A stretch of 64,000 nucleotides of DNA from positions 8,349,947-8,413,946 of the forward strand of contig NC_044509.1 in the NCBI RefSeq assembly GCF_902362185.1. The letters run 5' to 3'. Made by a program: the position numbers and the translations under genes. The notes below the pieces were generated by a model that was given only the letters and a program-made list of their open reading frames with translations, was not told the DNA's origin and did no database searches. Below are positions 38,716 to 48,617 of this stretch, in pieces. This stretch comes from Chanos chanos (lineage: Eukaryota; Chordata; Actinopteri; Gonorynchiformes; Chanidae). The first letter of the stretch is position 1; each line of letters starts with the position of its first letter.

Positions 38716-41106
38716 CTCTATCAAGAGATCGGCATCCTCCTGTTCTTTCGTTACTCTCTGCATAGTTCCAACACGACTCACATTCAGCAGTGTATTCTGG
38801 CTGTAAGGCCTGACAAACTTGATGTCACTCATCCTGGAATCAGTTGTTCCACACATCTCATAATTATACACGCGCTGTAAAGTACCATCGGCGTGGACTG
38901 GGGGATAATATGGAATCACCGGAAGATTTGCAGCAGATTTATAAAATAACTTGTTCTGCCTCCATCTGTGGATTTTCACCGAAATGATAATAGTTAATGA
39001 AAAAACGAAGAGAACTGAAACAACTGTCAGAGCCAAAATTAAATAAAAAGTCAGATTATCGTTGTACTTTGTGTCATGATCAAAGCTGTTAAACTCGGAA
39101 AGTACTTCAGGAAAACTGTCGGCCAAGACAACATTCACAGTGACTGTAGCTGAACGAGAGGGATGTCCATTATCTTCCACCACAACAGTGAGTCTGTGTT
39201 TCACAGCGTCTGTATCAGTGACCTGACGCGCTGTTCTTATTTCTCCATTTTGTGCTCCGACTTCAAACAGAGCCCTGTCTGAGGCTTTCTGTAGTTTATA
39301 GGAGAGCCAGGCATTCTGTCCAGAGTCCACATCAACAGCCACAACTTTAGTGACAAGGTAGCCAACATCTGCTGAACGTGGCACCATTTCAGCCACCACG
39401 GAGCCACCAGTTTGTACCGGATAAAGAATCTGTGGTGCGTTGTCATTCTGGTCCTGAATAATAATTTTCACTGTAACATTACTACTGAGTGGCGGCGAGC
39501 CTCCGTCCTGTGCTTTGACGTAAAAATGGAAGTCCTTTAACTGTTCGTAGTCAAAAGAACGCACAGCACTGATAACTCCACTGTCAGCATTAACAGAGAT
39601 GTATGACGAAATTGACACACCATTAACACTGCTCTCCTCCAGAATATAAGAAATACGTGCATTCTGGTTCCAGTCCGCATCCCTTGCATTTATCGTAAAT
39701 ATAGGCTCACCTGGTGCATTATTCTCAACGACATAGGCCTCATAAAAGTTTTTCTCAAAGACTGGCGCGTTGTCATTTACATCTGATATCTGTAAACGTA
39801 GGGAAACACTGCTGGAAAGCCTGGGCACTCCCTCGTCGGTACACGTCACACTAACATTATAATCTGTGTTTTTCTCCCTATCCAGCTCCTTTTGCGTACG
39901 CAAACTGAAGAAGTTACGCCTACTTGATGAAGATGTGATTACAAAAGGTATATTATCATCATCGATAACACAGTGTACCTGACCATTTTTACCAGAATCA
40001 AGGTCATTTACCTTTATCATCGCAATTACTGTTTCAAATGGAGACTCCTCAGAAATGGAACTGGTCATAGAAAGTATATTAATACTGGGTTTGTTGTCGT
40101 TTACGTCCAGTACATCAATTATTAACTTACATGAGTCAGAGAGACCTCCTTGATCTTTTGCTTGGATATCAATTTGATAATAGCTCGCCATTTCATAGTC
40201 AACCTCACCGTTTAATCTGACCTCACCAGTTATTTGATCTATTATAAATACATCCGTTAAATCGTCCTTTATGTTTGAAATGTAATACGTTATTTTACCG
40301 TAAGGACCTTCATCTGCGTCAGAGGCGCTGACCGTGGTAATTACAGTGCCTCGCTGTGCGTTTTCTGTTAATGTTGCTTTGTACGTTTTCTGATTGAAGA
40401 CAGGAGCATTGTCATTAGCATCTAGCACAGTTATATGAATCTGAACCGTACCAGACATCTGTGGTTCGCCGCCATCTGTAGCTGTTAACAATAAAGACAT
40501 GTGCTCTTGCTGTTCTCGATCAAGGCTTTTTTGCAATACCATTTCTACCATTTTACTTCCATCTGCTTCACTGTGTACCTTCAAAGCGAATTTATCCGTG
40601 GGTTTCAGCGAATAACTCTGTAGGTCATTTATCCCTACGTCCGGATCGAATGCTTTTTCCAACATGAATTTAGCCCCTAATACAGCAGATTCACTTATCT
40701 CGAATGTGATGTCCTTATTCTTGAACGTAGGAGCATTGTCATTAATGTCTATAATTTCGATTGTTATTGTGTACAATTCCATTGGATTTTCCAGAATCAT
40801 TTGGAGGTGTAAAGCGCACGGTGTCGTTTTCGCGCAAAGCGCCTCACGGTCTATGACCTCTTTCATTTGAAGCGATCCCCTTTCTTTATTCAGTTCAATG
40901 TATTCAACGCTGTCTTCAGTGTACATACGCGCCTTCCCCGTTTTTAATCTCTGTATATCCATACCCAAATCTTGCGCTATATTTCCAACCACAGAGCCTT
41001 TTGCCAGTTCCTCGGGAACTGAGTAAGTGACTTGTCCATGCACCATACCTAAAGATAAGACCATGACGCACGCGAGTTGCTGCCACATTATCGCTTTAAC
41101 GGACAT
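38716..41106 (-). CDS. Clustered protocadherin variable exon 11
   Basis: It encodes 797 residues to GAG|GTGAG (donor 38715-38711). The start is MSVKAIMWQQ, with an alternative Met at residue 7. Cleavage is before Gln25, giving QVTYSVPEEL. EC1 reads LQMKEVIDREALC where others have LIKEKIDRE. EC4 carries the long SSSSRRNFFSL loop. The helix region is modified (LALTVVSVLFVFSLTIIIS), and the tail has PPVHADGTLQ and NTLLNVSRVGTMQRVTKEQ. The NTLLNVS form is shared with exon 12, its upstream neighbour. Confidence 0.95.
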
Positions 41107-41342
41107 ATTCTGAGTTGTGCTCCAAATCCTTGTTACTTCGACGATGGTTTTTGCCCTTGTTATTCATAAATTTTACAATACATGGGTGTAAAATGTGCCC
41201 TTATTCCGATTGGTGGAAAACAACAGCTAATACCAGTGAATACCAAATAGTGTTCCGCTGCGTGCTACGAAATGCTTTCTCTGATTCCTTGATGGTGCTA
41301 AGGGAGGGTCTCAAAGATATGAAGCCCAATCTAGCAGTATCG

Positions 41343-41366
41343 TTGATCAACAGCGGCCCTCTGAGT
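41343..41366 (-). promoter_or_regulatory. CSE promoter element of exon 11
   Basis: Full consensus GGGCCGCTGTTGATCAA on the minus strand, 237 bp upstream of the ATG. Confidence 0.9.
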
Positions 41367-41987
41367 GTAAAAGCTGAACTACAAACAGTCCATTTTGGAC
41401 GCTCCGATACATAATATAAGATAAACTATATTCACGTTCTCCAAAGTTCACATTTCTTTCGATATATTAACACATCTTCAAATATAAAATAAATCGGTAA
41501 TTCCATAGTTGTTATCAACTGTAAGGTAACATCGCTTAAAAATAACCGTTCTGTAAGTGAAATGACTTGAAAGTTTGAGAAATTCGTGTTCACTAGAGGA
41601 AAGGAAGTTGTATATCCAGGACGATAAGGCAGTGTTTTTAGCCATTGGGAAAAGCAATATTCTCTTACAGACTATTGCCTACCATAACACTATATTTAAT
41701 ATAAAAATTGAATGAATGAACGAACGAATAAACGAAAGAAAGAACGAATAACTGTTTCGGTCAGCATAAAGTCTAGGTGTAAAATGAAATGCAACAACAA
41801 GAACATAGTCCTCACAGAGACAGCAAAAAAGGGCTAAACTAAGCATATTTTCAGGTGATCGCCGCAGTTGTTGTCAGTATTGAATCAGGTTATTTAGGGG
41901 ATCGCTGATCTACTTCCGTCATTACCTAAAAAAAATCCCATCTGTAAAATGCCATCACAATGAAAGGACGTCATAAAAAAAGCTCAC
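41367..41987. other. Intergenic, exon 12 to exon 11
   Basis: No gene. A degenerate GAAT/GAAC tetranucleotide tract lies at about 41704-41750. Confidence 0.6.
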
Positions 41988-44283
41988 CTCTAACGAGAGT
42001 TCGTCATCCTCCTGTTCTTTCTTTACACTCTGCATAGTTCCAGCACGACTCACATTCAGCAGTGTATTCTGGCTGTAAGGTCTGACAAACTTGAGGTCAC
42101 TCATCCTGGAATCAGTTGTTCCACACATCTCATAATTATACACGCGCTGTAAAGTACCATCAGCGTAGACAGGTGGGTAATATGGAATAACTGGAAGATT
42201 TGTGGCAGATTTGTAAAACTGTCTTTCCTGCCTCCATCTGCAGATTTTGACTGAAATGATGGCAATTAGTGAGAAAATGAAGAGTACTGAAACCACAACC
42301 AGAGCCATAATTAAATAAAAAGTCAGATTGTCACTGTATGTTGTGTCATGGTTAAAGTTGGTGAACTCTGAGATGACCTCAGGGAAACTGTCAGCCACAG
42401 CAACATTGACAATGACTGTAGCTGAACGAGAGGGTTGTCCATTATCTTCCACCACAACAGTGAGTCTGTGTTTCACAGCATCTTTATCAGTGACCTGACG
42501 CACTGTTCTGATTTCTCCATTCTGTGCTCCAACTTCAAACAGAGCCCTGTCTGTGGCTTTCTGTAGTTTATAGGAGAGCCAGGCATTCTGTCCAGAGTCC
42601 ACATCAACAGCCACAACTTTAGTGACAAGGTAGCCAACATCTGCTGAACGAGGCACCATTTCAGCTACCACAGTGCCTCCAGTTTGTACTGGGTAAAGAA
42701 TCTGAGGTGCATTGTCGTTCTGGTCCTGGATAATAATTTTCACTGTAACATTGCTACTGAGTGGTGGAGAGCCACCATCCTGTGCCTTTACACGAAAATG
42801 GAAGTCTTTTAATTGTTCGTAGTCAAAAGAACGCAATGCACTTATAACTCCACTGTCGGCATTAAGCGACACGTACGATGAGACTGACACGCCATTAACA
42901 GTAATATCCTCCAAGATGTATGAAACACGGGCATTCTGCTTCCAATCAGAGTCGCTTGCCTTCACGGTAAAAATAGAATGACCCAGTGCATTGTTCTCGA
43001 CGATATAGGCCTCATAGCAGTTTTTCTCAAAGACTGGCGCATTATCGTTCACATCTGATATATGTAATTGTACGGATATGTTGCTTGAAAGCGGGGGCAC
43101 ACCCTCATCTGTGCACTTTATAGTGATATTATACTCCGCCTTTTTCTCCCTGTCTAGCTGCTGTTGGGTTTTCAGACTAAAGAAATTAAGTCTACTTGAT
43201 GAGGATGATATAACAAACGGAATATTGTCCATAACTGCACAATCCACTTTTCCATTTTCACCTGAATCAGGATCATTTACATTAATCATTGCGATAACCT
43301 TGTCTATTTCAGACTCCTCTGATATAGAACTTGACATAGAAATTACACTGATACTGGGTCTGTTATCATTTATATCTAACACATCGATAACCAGCCTGCA
43401 TGAATCAGAGAGACCTCCTTGATCTTTTGCTTCAATATCAATTTGATAATTGCTAATCATTTCGTAGTCAAGCTCACTGTTTAGTGTGACGTCTCCACTT
43501 ACTTCATCTATTGTAAATGCGTCAGTTAAACCCTCCATTATGTTTGAAATGTAATATGTTATCTTACCATAAGGGCCTTCATCGGCATCAGAGGCACTGA
43601 CAGTGATAATTTTGGACCCCTTTTGTGCGTTTTCTGTCAAAGTGGCTTTGTATGTTTTCTGAGTAAAGACAGGAGCGTTGTCATTAGCGTCTAGTACAGA
43701 TATATGTATCTGAACCGTGCCCGACATCTGTGGTTCACCGCCATCGAAAGCTGTTAACAACAGCGACATGCTCTCTCGTTTTTCTCGATCAAGGTTTTTT
43801 TGCAATACCATTTCCACGTTTTTACTACCATCAGCTTGACTGTGTAATTTTAAAGCGAAATAATCTGTAGGTGTAAGAAAGTAGCTCTGTAGGCCATTTA
43901 TTCCAACGTCCGGATCGTAAGCTTTCTCCAGCATAAATTTAGCCCCGACCACAGCAGATTCGCTTATTGCAAACTTCATTTCGTCCCTCTTGAAGCTAGG
44001 CGCATTATCGTTTACGTCTGTGATCTCAGCCGTTATTGTGTAGAGTTCCATTGGATCTTCCAAAATCATTTGAAGATGCAATGCACATGGGGTCGTTTTT
44101 GCGCAAAGCACCTCACGATCTATTTTCTCTTTGATCAGAAGCAAACCCCTCTCTTTGTTCAGTTCAATGTATTCCATGTTGTCTGCCGAGTAGATACGCG
44201 CTTTCCCCGACTTCAGTCTCTGTAAATCCAAACCCAAATCTTGCACTATATTTCCAACCACAGAGCCCTTTACCATTTCTTCA
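41988..44283 (-). pseudogene. Variable exon 12, main part (EC1 to tail), cut off from its start
   Basis: From the Glu-Glu-Met-Val-Lys-Gly of EC1 to the GAG|GTGAG donor (41987-41983) the exon is open and complete: Cx5C loop, six cadherin repeats, helix and tail. Its first 25 codons lie 3.3 kb away at 47582-47658, beyond a transposon. The rejoined exon would be 790 residues, a standard length, and no other lesion is seen, so the insertion looks young. Today the frame opens inside the transposon (ATG at 44459) with no signal peptide. Reading from the native ATG meets a stop within the transposon end after a few codons. The EC6-to-helix DNA at 42244-42671 matches exon 2 at about 99 percent. Confidence 0.88.
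44281..44283. repeat. Left target-site duplication TCA
   Basis: TCA directly precedes the left terminal repeat. The same triplet follows the right terminal repeat at 47582-47584. Removing one copy and the element restores the paralog sequence CCATTTCTTCAGGAAC. Confidence 0.9.
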
Positions 44284-44817
44284 CACTGCGTGAAAAGTGG
44301 TGTATTCGGAAATATCCGGACAAAGTAAACTTCCGCTAAACCTGCTGTTTTCCGGAGGTATTCGGATGCCCGCAGAACTTTGTCATGCGGACCTGAAAAC
44401 TCCCACAAATGTCCGAATACAGCTGTTAGACGGCAGTTTTCAGGCATCCGCGTGACCACAGTCGTTAGCTGATGGCTTGGCCTTTCAAATGCTAATAACA
44501 GTCAGTGGTCTAGGTGGGACTGGGTATAGAAGCCTGCCCCCCTTCCTCACTGTAACTTTCTATCAGTTAGCCTATATGTAATATTTAGCCGATATTTTGA
44601 TAACCACACAAACTTCTTAGGTGTTGCATGGTGTATAATATAGCAGTGGTAGGCCCATATAGCCTTTAATGTCATTGCTCTGTCGTGCAGCTAAATTACA
44701 ATGGACACTTCAAATGGAGCATACAAAAACACACTGAAAACATAATTTAAAAAAAGTCTAAATGTTCATTAATTACATATTTGATGGTTATGCAACTGTC
44801 CTTTACTTGGGGTCAAA

Positions 44818-45640
44818 GGTACAGGGTGACCAGATGCAAACAGACCAAATGGGGGACAAATAGTAAGTTTGTGTGGGACAATATGGGACATGTTACTAAT
44901 GCTGAGAGATGATGTAAAACTTAGATATAATGTCAGTCTAACTGTATAAGAAACACTTGTATACACTTGTATTGATAGACATCCAACATGCATTGGCCAT
45001 TACAGGCCCATCAAAGGCAACTGTACTTAAGCAAAGCAGCAGGCATCATACAGCTCAAGTCTTTCAAGTTAAACCCCTGACCAAATCCAACTGTAAGAAT
45101 AAATAAGGCTCAAAATAAAATATTACACAAAATAAAACAATTTCAATGCAAATCTTTATATCAAGTCAAAATCTCTATTGGATGAGAAGCATGGTCAGAA
45201 GGGATAAAAGAACTTTTTCCTTTCTTTTTGACCATGACGTCGGCTGACAGCGTTTATCTTCATATCTGTAAAGTTTTACTAAGTTTGGTTTTTGTGACGT
45301 AGCAAAGAAATTCGTCGGCCCCACAGCTGCACAGTTTGATTGATGGCCGCCACAGACTCTTGATGACCGCCCTCAACGCTCTCCTCTCAGCCATTTGGTG
45401 AAAGCAAGGCTTTTAAAAAAACTCGCCTATGTTGCATTTTTACTGCTTTTGACATAGCGCTATTAAATAGATTAGAAACTATGCTCATGTGCGGGCGGGT
45501 AAAATAATGGATCCATATATTTTTTATTTCTGACAGTTAAAAACCAAACGACCAGCGAAAATGCGGGACATTATCTCAGTATGAGGGATGCGGGACAAAG
45601 GATACAGGACTTTAAAAAAAAAAAAAAAGTTTACAGGGCA
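44818..45640. mobile_element. Possible repeat nested in the CACTA element
   Basis: It starts ACAGGGTGACCAGATGC and has repeated GGGACAAAT/GGGACAATATGGGACAT wording at one side and GCGGGACA/GGGACAAAGG at the other, ending near a run of A. From memory, similar GGGACA-rich units are dispersed in fish genomes. Boundaries and family are uncertain. Confidence 0.35.
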
Positions 45641-45929
45641 TAGGAGTTTTTGTTGTTGATTCTCGCTTGCTTGTTCGGAATGTTTCTCCTCAGTACGAGG
45701 ACGCGCCCCGTTTTCAAACCACCCACTTAGAATCTAAGGTTGAGTCCTGTCCAATCAGTTTTCTGTGCGTGCATGGCGTGGGGTGACAGTAACCAATAGC
45801 ATTGTGTGCAACTGCAGCGCGAAATTTGCTTTGGGGAAGGGGTTACCGGTAGTAAGGTAAGGAGAAGCGAGTCACTGAAGGATTACAGAAGTTGTACTCC
45901 GTATTCTGTCGATAGTGTGCATTTTGAAG

Positions 45930-46556
45930 ATGGCTTGCAAAAGAACACTTGAGTTTTCGAACGGACAGCGGAGTGGAGAGGCTACTCGTGCGTCGGGAAT
46001 ATCCAATTTTTCCAACGCCGAGTCCGAACGAAAACAAACAACTGGTGTCCCCGTTAAATGCATTTCTAAGAAGATGTCTGAACAGCAGTAAACGTTCATG
46101 GAGAATGTTATTCGGCGGTTGGACAGGATGGAGTCCCATCAAAGAGGCGCAAGAGGAGTCTGCCCGAGAAAAGAAGACGAGCGGGGAATAACTGTTTCGG
46201 TAAGTTTATTTCTGTAGCCTTCTGGCTTTCGTCTTTGACTGCCGCGCATTCTGATACGTTCACATTTCTTTATCTGCTTTATCCCTTAATGTGGTTGAAT
46301 TTAACTCTTGTATAAATTTTGCTTCTACAGGAAGCTGTGCGGATAATGCATAATGCTGAAAACAACACGCACAGATATGATCCACGGACAAGGTAGGACA
46401 GCGTGTTTTGTTGGTAGACTATATCGTCGCGATTGTTTCATAGCAGTGCTTGGAATTCTAAACGAACTTTTATTCAATCTTCCTTTCTTCTCCGTTTTTT
46501 TTCTCTCTAGCATCCTGAAAGACCGATTGAGACTATTCGAAAGAGTTACCGGGTGA
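45930..46556 (+). other. Small spliced-gene-like segment inside the transposon
   Basis: Two CCAAT boxes (about 45750 and 45800) precede an ATG at 45930. A frame runs to 46199 with one in-frame stop, followed by a strong GTAAGT donor. Then comes CTACAG|exon 46331-46392|GTAGG, then CTCTAG|exon from 46511 with a stop at about 46556. The segment ends in the basic sequence KDRLRLFERVTG. I do not recognise the protein. It may be a decayed transposon gene or a captured host fragment; the splice sites are by eye only. Confidence 0.3.
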
Positions 46557-47581
46557 ATCCAGAGAACAAAGAGGGGGGCAGGATCGCCACTCGAACGAGG
46601 CAAAGGAGGAGAAGAGTAAGTCAAAACATCATTTCCCTAGTAGTTCTTAGACTTTTTCTCCATTTGCTATTTTCAGTGATCTAATTTCTGTTTTCACTGT
46701 GTTTTGCATCTGCTCAAGGCCAGAGCTAGTGTTCTTTAAACTGAGGAAGAGGCTGCCATATGGAGGACCGCATCAGTAGATATAATTTCTGAAGGGGACG
46801 CCGCCATCTTGGATGGAAGGCCAGCGTGGGTCCTCCCGTGCAGACACAGAGTTGTCTGCACTGTGTGGGGTGCTACAGAATAGAGACCACGGAAGCTGGG
46901 TTGTTACTGGGAATGCTCAACATTTAGAGTTTCATTTATGCTCCCAAAAGCATTTGTATTATATACTATGATATTACAGTATATTCTGTTCTAATGTATT
47001 CTATTCTGTTATATATTGTACATTGATTTTATATATATATATATAAAATTGTCAATTTATATGCCTTATATTATACTGTATTTGCTTTATTTATAATAAA
47101 ATTTGTGTAATTCATTTTTGTTTGCCAGACTATCTATACAATCTACCTATGAACATAAAACAACACCACCACCAATAATAATAATAATATTAATAATAAT
47201 AATAATTATAATAATAATAATAATTATTATTATATAAACCATATGAATTCATGTCTGGGGACCCACAATGGTCCAATGGGGAAGGGTTTTAGAGGAGGGG
47301 CAAGACATTGCTCCACCAATTCAAAGAAAGACTTTTGACCAATTGCAGGATACCTGGTGGCCCAAGGTGTGAAGTGCAAATGTTCCCTTCCAAGCACCCC
47401 CAAGGGATTATTCACCATGGCAACTAAGGGCTCTAGGCAGACCCCAAAACACGGTACATATTCAGGAGTATTCCATGCCGCGTAACAGAGCTGCAAACTG
47501 CCGGATACAGCCGATAATCTGTGGAGTATCCGGGAATATACAGGAGTATTCCAGGCCGAATACACCTCTTTTCACGCAGTG

Positions 47582-47658
47582 TCAGGAACTGAGTAGCTCA
47601 CTTGTCCATGCGCTACACTGAGAGAAACGACAACTACGCACAGCAGTTGTTGCCACAT
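47582..47658 (-). pseudogene. Variable exon 12, severed signal-peptide part
   Basis: The ATG at 47658 starts MWQQLLCVVVVSLSVAHGQ, then VSYSVPE, 25 codons plus two bases, and stops at the transposon border. It aligns with the first 25 codons of exons 13 and 15. Its CSE is in place 233 bp upstream, so the promoter may still fire and give a truncated product. Confidence 0.88.
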
Positions 47659-47890
47659 CTTGATTACTCCTGATATAATTTGTGCTATATTTTTAATTCT
47701 ACTGATGTCCAAAACGGATATTTTTAGAGTCGCTGCTGATCATTCTTTTGACGGATACCCGAAAAGTCAAAAAGTTGTGTGCTCTCAGAAAAAAAACGTT
47801 TGTGTGCGTGCTCCACCAGACTGATTCTGCTAGTGTGTGGTGATGCTGTTGTACGGTCTGAAACATGTTAAAACGAATAAACCAGTGCCC

Positions 47891-47914
47891 TTGATCAACA
47901 GCGTCCCCCTGAGT
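47891..47914 (-). promoter_or_regulatory. CSE promoter element of split exon 12
   Basis: GGGGGACGCTGTTGATCAA on the minus strand. The CGCT core and arm are kept, but GGGCC has become GGGGA, the only change at that site in the array. It lies 233 bp upstream of the severed start. Confidence 0.82.
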
Positions 47915-48489
47915 CTAAAGACTGAATTACAGTTGTTCTGGGAAAAAAAAACAAAAAAAACAATCAGACTGTGAAATTCTATTTACGTCTCAACATATTT
48001 ACAGTATCTGGTCCAGTGGGCACGAGCGCAAAATAGTGCAATACCTTGATTATTATAATGTAGAAGGGTAATCATAAAAGTATGAAATTTTAAAAACTGA
48101 GGGGCAAACACATAAATTACTTAAATGTTTTCATTGCAGTAAGACTATGTTCTGAAAAGGAGTTGAGGTGTGTTGTTCAGCCTGTTGTTATAACATTTGC
48201 CAAAGACTAAATTACAATATTTAAATATGTATACATGGGTCTGTTTTTCAAGTAACACTTCCCTAAAACTCTCTGAAGCATCCATATCAAAGGCAAAGAT
48301 TAATATCAATGAGCATATAATTGCACAGTTAAAATTAAGTCACTGATTGCCTGAACTGTTGATAAGGCCATTAAACAAACAAAATTATTTTACGTACACA
48401 CTTATTTAGCAATATTCTCTTAGATGTAAACACACATATCTCAGAAGTCCTAAGCTATATTATTTATCATAAAGACAAGCAGCCAAGCA
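47915..48489. other. Intergenic, exon 13 relic to exon 12 promoter
   Basis: AT-rich. No gene or element seen. Confidence 0.5.
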
Positions 48490-48585
48490 TCTCACTTCTA
48501 ATATCTTTTTCATTTGTACACATCCACCATGATGACATCAATCGATGTATTCTGACTGTACAGCCTAACATTAGTGATGTGAAAC
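48490..48585 (-). pseudogene. Relic of a variable-exon 3' end
   Basis: On the minus strand, TGTTAGGCTGTACAGTCAG corresponds to the TGTCAGGCCTTACAGTCAG that encodes VRPYSQ in every intact copy. After a shortened, diverged stretch comes ATTAGAAGTGAGAT, matching the exon end TTAGAGGTGAGA, so a GTGAG donor survives. It begins only about 30 bp past the exon 13 donor. It may be the remnant of a lost exon or of a duplicated tail. Confidence 0.65.
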
Positions 48586-48617
48586 AGATAAATTTAGGGG
48601 TTATTAAAAAATCTCAC

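Larger units (their letters stand above)
44284..47581. mobile_element. CACTA/EnSpm-type DNA transposon inside exon 12
   Basis: The element is 3298 bp long. Both ends begin CACTGCGTGAAAAG, and the inverted match runs 26 bp with one mismatch. A 3-bp duplication (TCA) flanks it, as in the CACTA (EnSpm/CMC) superfamily. Subterminal DNA repeats short TCCGGA, ATTCGG and GGAGTATTCC motifs in both orientations, also typical. I see no transposase, so it appears non-autonomous. It contains a possible nested repeat (about 44818-45640), a small spliced-gene-like segment (45930-46740) and an AAT microsatellite near 47174-47235. Confidence 0.88.

Noticed and set aside
44284-47581. The transposon being spliced out as an intron to rescue exon 12
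   Set aside because: Acceptor- and donor-like sites exist in the terminal repeats. However, the left-over terminal-repeat bases before the donor put a stop in frame from the native ATG, so this would not restore the protein.
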